Origin: Rathayibacter sp. VKM Ac-2879
Lineage (GTDB): Bacteria; Actinomycetota; Actinomycetes; Actinomycetales; Microbacteriaceae
Assembly (NCBI RefSeq): GCF_015351245.1
Contig: NZ_JADKSO010000001.1
Span: 930,001-994,000, forward strand
Direction of reading: 5' to 3'
DNA: 64,000 nucleotides
Part shown: piece by piece, positions 27,808 through 37,398 of the stretch
How positions within the stretch are numbered: the first letter of the stretch is position 1
Layout: the number at the start of each line of letters is the position of its first letter
Notes under the pieces: generated by a model
What the model saw: only the letters and a program-made list of their open reading frames with translations
Databases searched by the model: none
What the model was told of the DNA's origin: nothing
Made by a program: the position numbers and the translations under genes

Positions 27808-28565
27808 GCGCGCACGACCTCCGGTCCGGCCGACTCGATGTCGTCGGCGAGCTCGTCGTCGACGTCGCTGTCGGTGATGACGGTATCGACCGCGGACAGC
27901 GGGGCGACGTGCCCGAAGTCCTGCCGGCCGAACTTGGAGTGGTCGGCGAGCACCACGACCCGTCGTGCGGAGGCGATGATCGCGGACTTCACGACGGCCT
28001 CGTCGAGATCGGGGGTGGTGAGCCCGCGCTCACGGCTGAGGCCGTTGGTGCCGATGAAGGCGACGTCCACCGAGACCGAGGCGATTGCTTGAGCCGCCCA
28101 GGGTCCGACGGCGGCCTGCGTCACTCCGCGCAGGTGCCCGCCGAGGAGGTGGAGGTCGATGGTGGGCCGGCCGACGAGCGCCATCGCGACGGGGAGGGAG
28201 TGGGTGACGACCGTCAGCCGGCGGTCAAGGGGGAGCAGTTCGGCCAGACGCACCGTGGTGGTGCCGGCGTCGATGGCGATCGATCCGCCGTCGGGCACCT
28301 CGGCGAGGGCTGCGGTGGCGATGCGGTCCTTCTCGGCGGCGAGGTGTCCCTCGCGCGCGGCGACCTCTGGCTCGATGCCGAGCCGTTCGACGGGGATCGC
28401 GCCGCCGTGCGCCCGGCGCAGGAGCCCGCGCTTCTCGAGGCTCGTGAGGTCGCGACGGATGGTCTCGGGGGTGACGGCGAGGGACTGCGCGAGATCGCGC
28501 ACCTCCACCCTCCCGTCGGAGCGGGCGCGGTCCAGGATCGCCTGGTGTCGCTCCGGTGCGTACAT
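27804..28565 (-). CDS. fruR: DeoR-family regulator of the fructose operon
   Basis: A 253-residue DeoR protein with the N-terminal helix-turn-helix (VTPETIRRDLTSLEKRG) and an effector domain containing SIAIDAGTTTVRLAE and the phosphosugar-type IGTNGLSRERGLTTPD. It is the first gene of the fru operon, so it probably represses it until fructose 1-phosphate is present. Confidence 0.9.
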   Translation of the reverse strand: MYAPERHQAILDRARSDGRVEVRDLAQSLAVTPETIRRDLTSLEKRGLLRRAHGGAIPVERLGIEPEVAAREGHLAAEKDRIATAALAEVPDGGSIAIDAGTTTVRLAELLPLDRRLTVVTHSLPVAMALVGRPTIDLHLLGGHLRGVTQAAVGPWAAQAIASVSVDVAFIGTNGLSRERGLTTPDLDEAVVKSAIIASARRVVVLADHSKFGRQDFGHVAPLSAVDTVITDSDVDDELADDIESAGPEVVRA

Positions 28566-28641
28566 GTCGACTCCGTCGTCTCGCGGGGGTGATGCGCCGG
28601 ATCCGCGGTGTCGTGTCCGACCTCGAATCTGCGTTTACATC

Positions 28642-28670
28642 TTTTTAGACCCGTTCGTGTGGGAAGTCAA
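28642..28670 (-). promoter_or_regulatory. candidate promoter of the fructose operon
   Basis: On the minus strand TTGACT (28665-28670) and TAAAAA (28642-28647) are 17 bases apart, a good -35/-10 pair in a GC-rich genome, about 75 bases before fruR. The AT-rich stretch around it is the only one in the gap 28566-28727. Confidence 0.55.
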
Positions 28671-28727
28671 CAGAAACGGGCATGTTGGTGTGGCGCGCCT
28701 CTGGGCAGAGCCGCACCCGACATCGGC

Positions 28728-29810
28728 TCAGCCCGCGAGCGTCGTCAGCTCGGCCTCCAGCCGCTCGAGCTGCCGCTCGATCCGCCGCCGCTTGAGCAGG
28801 GAGGCCCCGGCAAGCGCACCCCGGAGGCGCTCCCGCTCCGCGCGCGCGAGTGTCAGCCGCGCGGTCCGTAGCTGCGCCTCCTGCTCGCGCTCGCGCTCCT
28901 CGGGCGTCTGTTTGCGCGCCGAGATGCCGGCATCGCTCATTCCCACGGAGATCCAGGAGGCGGCGACGAGGATCACCTGGCACACGAGGTTGAACCAGAT
29001 CAGCAGACCGATGAGTACCGCGACGGAGGCGAGCAGCGGGTTGCGGGAGGCGCCGCCGAGCAGTTGGGTCCCGAGCACCTTGAGCGCGCCGAGAGCGATG
29101 CCTCCCATCAGGGAACCGGCCCACAGGTTCTTCCACGGGATGGGGATGCCGGACAGGAAGCGGAACGAGCCGGCCAGTGTCGCCGTGTCGAGCGCGAGCA
29201 TGACGAGGAGTCCGATCGCGCCGCCCGCGAGACGGCCGAGCAGGGAGTGGCTGCCGATCCCGAGGACATCGAACGCGACTCCGACCAGGGAGGTCGAGAA
29301 GACCGAGAGCGCCCCCGAGACGACCACGACCACGCTGAACACGAGCGCCAGCCCGGCGTCCTTCAGCTTCAGCAGCACGAACAGGGTCGTCGGACCGGGC
29401 AGCGCGAAGAGGATCCGGACGGCCTGTCGCAGGCTCCCGAGGAAGTTCAGGGCGGTCCAGAGCAGTCCGGCGGCGCCGATGACCCCTGTCCACCCCAGGA
29501 TCGAGGAGTCGAGGAGCGCGTCGACCGAGACGAGGGAGTTCGTGTCTCCGATCAGCCCGGGCACCGATCGCGTCACGACGCCGAGGAGTGAGTCGCGGAG
29601 GACGGGGTTGTCGCGCACCCAGAAGCCGAACACCGCGAAGAAGACGAACAGCGCGGCGAACACCGCGAACAGGGCCTGAAAGGCGAGACCCGACGCGAAG
29701 AGAGGCCCTCCCGCCTCGGAATAGTGCAGCAGCACTCGCGCCGGACGAGTGCGCAGGACGCGCGCCACGAGTCCGGGAAGGCCGCGCGGCGTGTCGGCGG
29801 CCTCCGTCAT
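28728..29810 (-). CDS. YihY/BrkB-family membrane protein
   Basis: A 360-residue protein with about six membrane segments, including FASGLAFQALFAVFAALFVF near the N-terminus and VLIGLLIWFNLVCQVILVAA near the end; these match YihY family signatures. A charged coiled-coil-like tail (EEREREQEAQLRTA) follows. Family members are inner-membrane proteins of uncertain role. It reads away from the sdh operon's end; 139 bases with a terminator lie upstream. Confidence 0.8.
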   Translation of the reverse strand: MTEAADTPRGLPGLVARVLRTRPARVLLHYSEAGGPLFASGLAFQALFAVFAALFVFFAVFGFWVRDNPVLRDSLLGVVTRSVPGLIGDTNSLVSVDALLDSSILGWTGVIGAAGLLWTALNFLGSLRQAVRILFALPGPTTLFVLLKLKDAGLALVFSVVVVVSGALSVFSTSLVGVAFDVLGIGSHSLLGRLAGGAIGLLVMLALDTATLAGSFRFLSGIPIPWKNLWAGSLMGGIALGALKVLGTQLLGGASRNPLLASVAVLIGLLIWFNLVCQVILVAASWISVGMSDAGISARKQTPEEREREQEAQLRTARLTLARAERERLRGALAGASLLKRRRIERQLERLEAELTTLAG

Positions 29811-29883
29811 GGCCCCAGCGTACCCACCGTGCGCGGGCCGCTCGCCGCGGCGCACCCGGCGCGCGAGGCGGCCACCCACGACG

Positions 29884-29933
29884 GACGCCGCCGTGCACGT
29901 CGGACCCGAGGGTCGAGCGTGCACGACGGCGTC
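29884..29933 (-). terminator. terminator after the sdh operon
   Basis: GACGCCGCCGTGCACG (29884-29899) pairs with 29918-29933 with a single mismatch and an 18-base loop, 16 bases past the sdhB stop. Confidence 0.7.
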
Positions 29934-29949
29934 GGCGATGCGGGAGGAG

Positions 29950-30711
29950 TCAGGCTCGGCCGCGGATGACCGCTTGCTTGACCTCGGCGATCGCCTGCGT
30001 GATCTGGATCCCGCGAGGGCACGCCTCCGTGCAGTTGAAGGTCGTGCGGCACCGCCACACGCCCTCCTTGTCGTTGAGGATGTCGAGACGCGCCCCGCCC
30101 GCATCGTCGCGCGAATCGAAGATGAAGCGGTGCGCGTTGACGATCGCCGCCGGGCCGAAGTACTGCCCGTCGGTCCAGAACACCGGGCACGACGAGGTGC
30201 ATGCCGCGCAGAGGATGCACTTGGTGGTGTCGTCGAAACGGGCGCGATCGGCGACCGACTGCACGCGCTCCTTGCCCTGGGGTGCGGGGGTGTTGGCGAC
30301 GAGGAACGGCTGCACCTCACGGTAGGAGGCGAAGAACGGCTCCATGTCGACGACGAGGTCCTTCTCGAGCGGCAGGCCCTTGATCGCCTCGATGTAGATC
30401 GGCTGCGAGATGTCGAGATCCTTGATGAGGGTCTTGCAGGCGAGGCGGTTGCGTCCGTTGATGCGCATCGCGTCGGAGCCGCAGATGCCGTGGGCGCACG
30501 AGCGACGGAAGGTCAGCGAGCCGTCCTGGTCCCACTTGATGCGGTGCAGGGCGTCGAGCACGCGGTCGGTCGCGTACATCTGCACGTCGAAGTCCTCCCA
30601 GCGCGGCTCCGCGTCGACCTCGGGATCGAAGCGGCGGATGATGAAGGTGACGGTGAAGGCCTCCGGCGCCGCGGGGGCGGCGGGCGGCTGCTCGAGGGTA
30701 GCGCTCGACAT
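29950..30711 (-). CDS. sdhB: succinate dehydrogenase iron-sulfur subunit
   Basis: A 253-residue protein with the [2Fe-2S] domain motif CAHGICGSDAMRINGRNRLAC and, further on, the two Cys-rich motifs CILCAACTSSCPV and CRTTFNCTEACPRGI for the [4Fe-4S] and [3Fe-4S] clusters. It carries electrons from SdhA's FAD to the membrane quinone site. It follows sdhA after two bases and ends the operon. Confidence 0.97.
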   Translation of the reverse strand: MSSATLEQPPAAPAAPEAFTVTFIIRRFDPEVDAEPRWEDFDVQMYATDRVLDALHRIKWDQDGSLTFRRSCAHGICGSDAMRINGRNRLACKTLIKDLDISQPIYIEAIKGLPLEKDLVVDMEPFFASYREVQPFLVANTPAPQGKERVQSVADRARFDDTTKCILCAACTSSCPVFWTDGQYFGPAAIVNAHRFIFDSRDDAGGARLDILNDKEGVWRCRTTFNCTEACPRGIQITQAIAEVKQAVIRGRA

Positions 30712-30713
30712 GG

Positions 30714-32552
30714 CTAGTACTTCCTCTCCATCGGCTGGTACCGGGTGATCACGACGGGCTTCCAGTCCAGCCGGATGTGGTCGCCGGCGTCAGAGGAGTG
30801 GGCGTCCCCGGAGAGGTACGCCATCGTGTGCTGCATGTAGTTCTCGTCGTCGCGCTTCGGGAAGTCGTCGCGCATGTGACCACCGCGGCTCTCCTTGCGG
30901 TTGCGCGCCGAGTAGACGACGACCTCGGCAAGGTCGAGCAGGAAGCCCAGCTCGACGGCCTCGAGGAGGTCGGTGTTGAAGCGCTTGCCCTTGTCCTGCA
31001 CCGAGATGTTGCGGAAACGGTCGCGCAGGCGCTGGATCGTTCCGGTCACCTGCTCGAGCGACTGGTCGGTGCGGAACACCTGGGCGTTCTTGTCCATCTC
31101 GTCCTGCAGCTCCTTTCGGATCGCGGCGATCCGCTCGGTGCCCGTGGCGTTGCGGAGGGAGGTGAGCATCTCGCGGATCGGACCGGCCGGGTCTGCCGGG
31201 AGCGGCGTGAAATCGACCGTCTTCGCGTAGTCGGCGGCGTTGTTGCCGCTGCGCTTGCCGAACACGTTGATGTCGAGGAGGGAGTTGGTGCCCAGGCGGT
31301 TCGAGCCGTGCACCGAGACGCACGCGCACTCGCCCGCGGCGTACAGGCCCGGAACCACCGTGGTGTTGTCCGAGAGCACCTCCGCCTTGACGTTGGTCGG
31401 GATTCCACCCATCGCATAGTGCGCGGTCGGCATGACCGGCACGGGCTCGACGACCGGGTCGACACCGAGGTAGGTGCGCGCGAACTCGGTGATGTCTGGG
31501 AGCTTGGTCTCGAGCACCTCGGCGCCGAGGTGGGTGCAGTCGAGGAGCACGTAGTCCTTGTGCGGTCCGGCGCCGCGGCCCTCGGCCACCTCCTGGACCA
31601 TGCAGCGAGCCACGATGTCGCGCGGTGCGAGGTCCTTGATGGTCGGGGCGTAGCGCTCCATGAAGCGCTCACCGGAGGCGTTGCGGAGGATCGCGCCCTC
31701 GCCTCGAGCCCCTTCGGTGAGGAGGATCCCCAGCCCGGCGAGCCCGGTCGGGTGGAACTGGAAGAACTCCATGTCCTCCAGCGGCAGGCCCTTGCGCCAA
31801 ATGATGCCGACCCCGTCGCCCGTGAGGGTGTGCGCGTTGGAGGTGGTCTTGTAGATCTTGCCGAAGCCGCCCGTCGCGAAGATGATCGCCTTCGCCTGGA
31901 ACACGTGCAGCTCGCCGGTCGCGAGCTCGTAGGCGACGACGCCAGAGGGCTTCTGCACGCCGTCGACCTCGGTCATCACGAGGTCGAGCACATAGAACTC
32001 GTTGTAGAAGTTGATGCCGAGCCTGACGCAGTTCTGGAACAGCGTCTGCAGGATCATGTGGCCGGTGCGGTCGGCCGCGTAACAGGCGCGGCGGACGGGG
32101 GCCTTGCCGTGGTCGCGGGTGTGCCCGCCGAAGCGGCGCTGGTCGATCTTGCCCTCGTCCGTGCGGTTGAAGGGCAGGCCCATGTTCTCGAGGTCGATGA
32201 CCGCGTCGATGGCCTCCTTCGCGAGGATTTCGGCCGCGTCCTGGTCGACGAGGTAGTCGCCTCCCTTGACGGTGTCGAAGGTGTGCCACTCCCAGCTGTC
32301 CTCCTCGACGTTCGCGAGGGCGGCGGCCATCCCGCCCTGCGCGGCTCCCGTGTGCGAGCGGGTCGGGTAGAGCTTCGAGATGACGGCCGTCTTCGCCTTC
32401 GGGCCGGCCTCGATCGCGGCGCGCATGCCGGCGCCTCCGGCGCCGACGATCACGACGTCGAACTGGTGGTAGTGGACGCCGTCGGGTCCGACGGTCTGCG
32501 CGAAGGCGCTCTGGTCGGCGCCGCCGGTGGGGGAGTGGCCTGCTGTGCTCAC
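30714..32552 (-). CDS. sdhA: succinate dehydrogenase flavoprotein subunit
   Basis: A 612-residue flavoprotein. [17 protein letters not shown] is the FAD site, [15 protein letters not shown] holds the covalent-FAD His, and the active-site region includes [20 protein letters not shown]. It oxidises succinate to fumarate in the TCA cycle. The start is GTG 32552. It sits in the order C-D-A-B, 70 bases after sdhD. Confidence 0.97.
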   Translation of the reverse strand: MSTAGHSPTGGADQSAFAQTVGPDGVHYHQFDVVIVGAGGAGMRAAIEAGPKAKTAVISKLYPTRSHTGAAQGGMAAALANVEEDSWEWHTFDTVKGGDYLVDQDAAEILAKEAIDAVIDLENMGLPFNRTDEGKIDQRRFGGHTRDHGKAPVRRACYAADRTGHMILQTLFQNCVRLGINFYNEFYVLDLVMTEVDGVQKPSGVVAYELATGELHVFQAKAIIFATGGFGKIYKTTSNAHTLTGDGVGIIWRKGLPLEDMEFFQFHPTGLAGLGILLTEGARGEGAILRNASGERFMERYAPTIKDLAPRDIVARCMVQEVAEGRGAGPHKDYVLLDCTHLGAEVLETKLPDITEFARTYLGVDPVVEPVPVMPTAHYAMGGIPTNVKAEVLSDNTTVVPGLYAAGECACVSVHGSNRLGTNSLLDINVFGKRSGNNAADYAKTVDFTPLPADPAGPIREMLTSLRNATGTERIAAIRKELQDEMDKNAQVFRTDQSLEQVTGTIQRLRDRFRNISVQDKGKRFNTDLLEAVELGFLLDLAEVVVYSARNRKESRGGHMRDDFPKRDDENYMQHTMAYLSGDAHSSDAGDHIRLDWKPVVITRYQPMERKY

Positions 32553-32622
32553 TGGATGGGTGCTCCGTACGAGTGGGGAGGGCGGGAAGGAGGGGAGGCG
32601 TCGCTCCCCGGAGGACGGCCGG

Positions 32623-33066
32623 TCAGGCCGCGCAGAACGAGGGCAGCAGGTCGGCCGGCGCCCCGGCGGGGCACGGGTCGAACGCGAAGACCACCCAGGT
32701 GCCGAGCGCGATCAGCGCGACGACGGCCACGAGGATCCCGCCCTTGAAGGCACGGGCCAGCAGCGGCGAGGTCGCGTAGTCGTTGACGAGCGTGCGCATG
32801 CCGTTGCCGCCGTGGATCAGCGCCAGCCAGAGCATGAGGACGTCCCACCACTGCCAGAACGGGTTCGCGAGCTTGCCGCCGACGAATCCGAAGTCGATGG
32901 CCTTGATGCCGTCGCCGAGGAGCAAGTTGTAGATCAGGTGCCCGAAGATCAGGACGATCAGCACGACGCCCGAGAGGCGCATGTAGATCCAGCCCCACTT
33001 CTCCCAGTTCGTGCCGGAGGAGCGCGCGGGCGTGTGCGGGGTGCGCGGTGCGGCGACGGTGCTCAA
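32623..33066 (-). CDS. sdhD: succinate dehydrogenase membrane subunit D
   Basis: A 147-residue membrane protein with three helices ([55 protein letters not shown]); the His residues in the first two are likely haem ligands. TTG 33066 overlaps the sdhC stop (TTGA), showing coupling. The family is weakly conserved, but position and topology are decisive. Confidence 0.9.
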   Translation of the reverse strand: MSTVAAPRTPHTPARSSGTNWEKWGWIYMRLSGVVLIVLIFGHLIYNLLLGDGIKAIDFGFVGGKLANPFWQWWDVLMLWLALIHGGNGMRTLVNDYATSPLLARAFKGGILVAVVALIALGTWVVFAFDPCPAGAPADLLPSFCAA

Positions 33067-33497
33067 TGGGCACCTCCCTCGCTGAAGACGTTGATGAGGT
33101 GGCGCGGGGCGAAGCCCAGCATCAGCACGACCCAGAGGCCCATGACCACCCAGAACAGGACGCGCTGGTTGCGGGTCGCCCAGCTCCAGAAGTCGACCAG
33201 GATGATGCGCAGTCCGTTGAGCGCGTGGAACGCGATGGCGCCCACGAGCCCGGTCTCGCCGAGCCCCATGATCGGGTTCTTGTACGTCCCGATGACCGCG
33301 TTGTACGCCTCCGGGCTCACGGCGATGAGAGCCGAGTCGAGGACGTGGACGAGGAGGAAGAAGAAGATGGCGACCCCGGTGACCCGGTGGAGCACCCATG
33401 ACCACATGCCTTCGCGACCTCGGTACAGGGTGCCGGCCGGACGCCGGATCTTCCCCTGCTTCCGGGGTGCGAGGGTGCGAGCAGCTTGAACTGACAC
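33063..33497 (-). CDS. sdhC: succinate dehydrogenase cytochrome b556 subunit
   Basis: A 144-residue protein with three membrane helices and the signature HRVTGVAIFFFLLVHVLDSA followed by FHALNGLRIIL, the latter holding a haem-binding His. GTG 33497 is chosen because GGGAGG stands six bases upstream; a nearby TTG is too close. It is the first gene of sdhCDAB. Confidence 0.93.
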   Translation of the reverse strand: MSVQAARTLAPRKQGKIRRPAGTLYRGREGMWSWVLHRVTGVAIFFFLLVHVLDSALIAVSPEAYNAVIGTYKNPIMGLGETGLVGAIAFHALNGLRIILVDFWSWATRNQRVLFWVVMGLWVVLMLGFAPRHLINVFSEGGAH

Positions 33498-33619
33498 GGA
33501 CAACCCTCCCTGGTTGTGCCCCCGCGACCTGAACGGACCCCCGTCTCGTGGACGGGGAAGGATCGGGGGAGCGACGAGAAACTCGCCCTCCGATCCTAAA
33601 CGGAGGCGCGGTCGGGCGC

Positions 33620-33640
33620 GGCTTAGGCGAGCCTTAGCCG
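33620..33640. promoter_or_regulatory. possible DtxR/IdeR-type iron box before sdhC
   Basis: TTAGGCGAGCCTTAGCC (from 33623) resembles the 19-base IdeR/DtxR box in one half; read on the other strand it is AGGCTCGCCTAA, matching ten of twelve half-site positions. It lies about 125 bases upstream of sdhC and overlaps the end of the glycosyltransferase gene. Iron control of succinate dehydrogenase is known in corynebacteria. The match is partial. Confidence 0.3.
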
Positions 33641-34758
33641 CGGTGGGCGAGGGCGGCACCGGCGCCCGCGGCGACGTAGTGGCCGAGCAGCTCCTCGGTC
33701 AGCACGCTCCAGGTGCGGTGCAGCACGCGGCGCCTCCCCGCCTCGCCGAGCCTGGCGCGCAGCGCAGGGTCGCGCACCAGCCGCTCGACCTGGCGGCGCA
33801 GATCGGAGTCGCTGTCCGGCGCGAAGAGCAGGCCGTCGACTCCGTGCTCGATGAGGTCGGTCGGGCCGCCCGCGTGCGGGGCGACGACCGCGGTGCCGGA
33901 GGCCTGCGCCTCCTGCACGGTCTGCCCGAAGGTCTCTTCGGTGCCGGTGTGCACGAACACGTCGAGCGCGGCGAAGACGGCCGGGAGACGCTCGCCGTCG
34001 AGTCGACCGAGCATCCGGGCGCGAGGTCCGAGGGCGGCGGCGACGCGGGAGGAGGAGGGGCCGTAGCCGCCGACGACCAGCTCGGCGCCGTCGACGCCCG
34101 AGAGCGCGGCCAGTCGCTCCACCCGCTTCTCCGGTGAGATGCGGCCGATGTACCCGACGAGGGCGTCCGTGGCTGACAGCCCGGCGCGGACCTGCTCCGC
34201 GTACGGCGACGAGCGCATTCGCGGGTGGAACCGGTCGCTCTGCACGCCCCGTCCCCAGAGCGCGGTGCGCTCGATCCCCGCCGCGGCGAGATCGTCGAGC
34301 GCGCTACTCGAGGGAGCGAGGGTGAGGTCGGCGCCGGCGTGGATCTGACGGATGACGCGCCACGCGAGGGCCCGTGCCCCTCTGATGCCGTAGCGAGCGG
34401 CGAAGCGTGCGACGTCGGTCTGGTAGATGGCGACGCTCGGCACGCCGAGGCGCCCGGCGGAGGCGATCGCCCGGGCTCCGAGGAGGAACGGCGACGCCAC
34501 GTGCACCACGTCGGGCTCGAAGTCGGCGAGCTCGCGCGTCAACGCGAGGGTGGGGATGCCGACAGGGAAGTCGCGGTAGGCGATCGCAGGATGCTCGACC
34601 ACGCGATGCCCGGCGTAGCGGGAGGGCGCGCCCGCGGCCGGACACACGACGAGCGCCTCGATCCCGCGTGCAGCGAACTCGTCGAGCACCCGCAGCACGC
34701 TCGTGGTGACGCCGTTCAGCGACGGCAGGAAGCTCTCGGTGACGACCGCGACTCTCAC
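33634..34758 (-). CDS. glycosyltransferase family 4
   Basis: A 374-residue GT4 (GT-B fold) enzyme. The N-terminus (VTESFLPSLNGVTTSVLRVL) is the acceptor-domain start typical of mannosyltransferases such as MgtA and PimB relatives. The C-terminal donor domain has VGYIGRISPEKRVE and the EX7E motif in EETFGQTVQEAQASGTAVV. It probably transfers mannose from GDP-mannose to a lipid or glycan acceptor. The divergent neighbour makes GDP-mannose, which supports this. Confidence 0.85.
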   Translation of the reverse strand: MRVAVVTESFLPSLNGVTTSVLRVLDEFAARGIEALVVCPAAGAPSRYAGHRVVEHPAIAYRDFPVGIPTLALTRELADFEPDVVHVASPFLLGARAIASAGRLGVPSVAIYQTDVARFAARYGIRGARALAWRVIRQIHAGADLTLAPSSSALDDLAAAGIERTALWGRGVQSDRFHPRMRSSPYAEQVRAGLSATDALVGYIGRISPEKRVERLAALSGVDGAELVVGGYGPSSSRVAAALGPRARMLGRLDGERLPAVFAALDVFVHTGTEETFGQTVQEAQASGTAVVAPHAGGPTDLIEHGVDGLLFAPDSDSDLRRQVERLVRDPALRARLGEAGRRRVLHRTWSVLTEELLGHYVAAGAGAALAHRG

Positions 34759-34834
34759 CCTCCGGACGCTACGTCGTCCGTGTGAACGGTGACGCGCCCT
34801 CGGGTGAACGGACGGTCGAGGGGGAGTCCCCTTG

Positions 34835-34840
34835 TATCCT
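34835..34840 (+). promoter_or_regulatory. -10 box for a leaderless manC transcript
   Basis: TATCCT ends six bases before the ATG at 34847, exactly where a transcript would begin at the start codon. Leaderless genes with TANNNT at this spacing are common in actinobacteria. A TTG start at 34832 behind GGGGAG is the alternative. Confidence 0.5.
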
Positions 34841-34846
34841 GCGGGA

Positions 34847-35980
34847 ATGACATCACCTGAGACCGATGGCCGCGCCCCGCTCGACCGCTTCTACAGCGTG
34901 ATCCCCGCCGGTGGGATCGGTTCGAGGCTGTGGCCGCTCTCCCGGGCGGACGCCCCCAAGTTCCTCCACGACCTGACCGGGTCGGGCCAGACCCTCCTCC
35001 GCGACACCTGGGACCGCCTCGCGCCGATCTCGGGCCCCGGACGCATCATGGTCGTCACCGGTCGCGCGCACCGCGCGGCCGTCGAAGAGCAGCTCGTGCA
35101 CCTCGAGGACCGCAACGTCGTCCTCGAGAGCGAGCCGCGCGACTCCTCCGCGGCGATCGGCCTGGCCGCGGCGATCCTCGAGCGTCGCGAGCCTGGCGTC
35201 ATCATCGGCTCGTTCGCGGCCGACCACGTCATCAGCGGGCAGGCGCTCTTCCACGACGCGGTGGCGGAGGCGGTCGTCGCCGCCGACGCCGGCTACATCG
35301 CCACGATCGGCATCACCCCGACCGAGCCGGCGGTCGGCTTCGGCTACATCCGCACCGGTGGCGAGCTCGCCATCGACGGCGCTCCGCACACCCTCGCCGT
35401 CGACTCCTTCGTCGAGAAGCCCGACGCCGACACTGCGCGTTCGTACGTCTCAAGCGGCCAGTACCTGTGGAACGCGGGCATGTTCATCGCACGCGCCGAT
35501 CGCCTCCTCGAGGAGCTCGGACGCACGAAGCCGGCCCTGCTCGCTGGTCTGCTCGAGCTGGCGGAGGCGTGGGACACGCCCGAGCGCGGCGCGGCCGTCG
35601 ACCGCATTTGGCCGGGCCTCGAGAAGATCGCGATCGACTACTCCGTCGCCGAGCCGGCCGCTGTGGCGGGCAGGCTCGCCGTGGTGCCGGCCCACTTCTC
35701 GTGGGACGACGTGGGTGACTTCGCGTCGATCGCGAAGCTGCACGCGAGCGGTCTGCGCTCGGACCTCGCGATCCTGGGCGAGGACGCCCGGGTTCTCGCC
35801 GACTCCGCGACCGGCATCGTGGTCAGCGGGGGCAACCGCACGATCGCGCTGATCGGGGTGAAGGACATTGTGGTCGTCGACACCCCCGACGCCCTCCTGG
35901 TCACGACGACGGAGAACGCGCAGAAGGTCAAGGGCGTCGTCGACGCACTCCGGCTCTCGGGGCGCACCGACGTGCTGTAG
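34847..35980 (+). CDS. manC: mannose-1-phosphate guanylyltransferase
   Basis: A 377-residue nucleotidyltransferase with the sugar-nucleotide pyrophosphorylase signature PAGGIGSRLWPLSR, the acceptor-site GSFAADHVI, and the FVEKPD motif. It makes GDP-mannose from GTP and mannose 1-phosphate for cell-envelope glycans. The ATG is preferred for the leaderless promoter upstream. It lacks the isomerase domain of bifunctional enzymes. Divergent from the GT4 gene that likely uses its product. Confidence 0.93.
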   Translation: MTSPETDGRAPLDRFYSVIPAGGIGSRLWPLSRADAPKFLHDLTGSGQTLLRDTWDRLAPISGPGRIMVVTGRAHRAAVEEQLVHLEDRNVVLESEPRDSSAAIGLAAAILERREPGVIIGSFAADHVISGQALFHDAVAEAVVAADAGYIATIGITPTEPAVGFGYIRTGGELAIDGAPHTLAVDSFVEKPDADTARSYVSSGQYLWNAGMFIARADRLLEELGRTKPALLAGLLELAEAWDTPERGAAVDRIWPGLEKIAIDYSVAEPAAVAGRLAVVPAHFSWDDVGDFASIAKLHASGLRSDLAILGEDARVLADSATGIVVSGGNRTIALIGVKDIVVVDTPDALLVTTTENAQKVKGVVDALRLSGRTDVL

Positions 35981-36010
35981 GCGCCGAAGCGTTCTTTCGT
36001 CCGAGCTGCG

Positions 36011-36041
36011 CGAGGGCCCACGACGGTGTCGTGGGCCCTCG
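36011..36041 (+). terminator. terminator after manC
   Basis: A perfect 14-base stem, CGAGGGCCCACGAC with its complement, around a three-base loop, 30 bases past the manC stop. Confidence 0.85.
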
Positions 36042-36187
36042 GCAGATCACGGGAAGATCAACACTGCGTAACGCTTCCCGACCTGGGCCTTCGTGACGGC
36101 TGAGCGACTTGTCACATTAGGTAACGTGAGGGGATCGATGCTCTAGTGCGTTCGTCGCACGGGGCCGCATTCCTGGAGGACGACATC

Positions 36188-37279
36188 TTGACTATCACTT
36201 CGCGTAAGGCCGCGTTCGGCACCCTCGCCGCCCTCGGCGTCACCGCGCTTCTCGCCGGTTGCGCCTCCGCCCCCACCGCGGGCGGTTCCAGCTCCGCCGC
36301 CGCCGCGAACAGCGACTTCTTGCCCTGTATGGTCTCGGACTCGGGCGGATTCGACGACAAGTCGTTCAACGAGCTCGGCTACGACGGCCTGGTGAAGGCG
36401 TCGCAGCAGCTCGGCGTCACCCCCAAGACCGTGACGTCGGAGTCGGAGACCGACTACGCGTCGAACCTCAAGAGCCTCGTCGACCAGGGCTGCAACCTGA
36501 TCGTGACGGTCGGTTTCGCGCTCGCGGAGGCCACGAAGGCCTCAGCGACGGCGAACCCCGACATCGAGTTCGCGATCATCGACGACGCCTCGATCGACCT
36601 GAAGAACGTCAAGCCGATCACGTTCGACACCTCGCAGTCGGCGTTCCTCGCCGGCTACGCGGCCGCCTCCTACTCGAAGACGGGAGTCGTCGGGACGTAC
36701 GGGGGCATGCAGTACCCGACCGTCACGATCTTCATGGACGGCTACGCGGACGGCGTGAAGTACTACAACGAGAAGAAGGGCAAGGACGTTAAGGTCGTCG
36801 GCTGGGACGTCGACTCTCAGACGGGCTCCTTCACCGGCGGCTTCGCAGCGGGCGTCGAGGCGAAGTCGGCCGCGCAGTCGCTCATCGACCAGAACGCCGA
36901 CGTGATCCTCCCCGTCGGAGGCCCGATCTTCCAGTCCGCGATCCAGGCGATCCGCGACTCCGGCAAGGACATCGCGATGGTGGGCGTCGACGCCGACCTG
37001 TACGAGACGTACCCGGACGGCGCGTCGCTCTACCTGACCTCGATCCTCAAGGGGATCGAGCAGGGCACCTCCGACGTCACCTCGTCGGCCGGCGCCGACC
37101 AGTTCGACGCGACCCCCTACGTCGGCACGCTCAAGAACGAGGGAGTGGGCCTCGCGCCGTTCCACGACTTCGAGTCGAAGGTGTCGCCCGACCTGCAGGG
37201 CGAGCTCGACACCATCAAGGAGGGCATCATCGACGGGTCGATCGTGGTGACCTCGAAGTCGGCTCCCGCCGCCTCCTGA
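36188..37279 (+). CDS. BMP-family nucleoside-binding lipoprotein
   Basis: A 363-residue lipoprotein precursor starting at TTG 36188 with GGAGGA seven bases upstream. Its signal peptide ends in the lipobox LLAGC. The mature part has the PnrA/BMP features DSGGFDDKSFNELGYDG, NLIVTVGFALAEAT and GWDVDSQTGSFTGGFAAG. Such proteins bind purine nucleosides outside the cell for the ABC importer. ATPase and permease genes follow, and cdd, deoA and add are downstream, all consistent. A stem-loop follows the stop. Confidence 0.93.
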   Translation: MTITSRKAAFGTLAALGVTALLAGCASAPTAGGSSSAAAANSDFLPCMVSDSGGFDDKSFNELGYDGLVKASQQLGVTPKTVTSESETDYASNLKSLVDQGCNLIVTVGFALAEATKASATANPDIEFAIIDDASIDLKNVKPITFDTSQSAFLAGYAAASYSKTGVVGTYGGMQYPTVTIFMDGYADGVKYYNEKKGKDVKVVGWDVDSQTGSFTGGFAAGVEAKSAAQSLIDQNADVILPVGGPIFQSAIQAIRDSGKDIAMVGVDADLYETYPDGASLYLTSILKGIEQGTSDVTSSAGADQFDATPYVGTLKNEGVGLAPFHDFESKVSPDLQGELDTIKEGIIDGSIVVTSKSAPAAS

Positions 37280-37291
37280 GGCACGGGTCGT

Positions 37292-37337
37292 GAAGAGGCC
37301 CGCCGACCCGAGCGCACTCGGATCGGCGGGCCTCTTC
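37292..37337 (+). terminator. nested hairpin between the receptor gene and the importer
   Basis: GAAGAGGCCCGCCGA (37292-37306) pairs perfectly with 37323-37337; the loop contains CCGAG / CTCGG, so the whole element folds. It should reduce readthrough, giving more binding protein than ATPase and permease. Confidence 0.85.
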
Positions 37338-37398
37338 TCCCGTTCCCGCCATCGTCCGCCCCGGCGCATCGCCGCGCCTCGAAAGTTAGATTGGTCGC

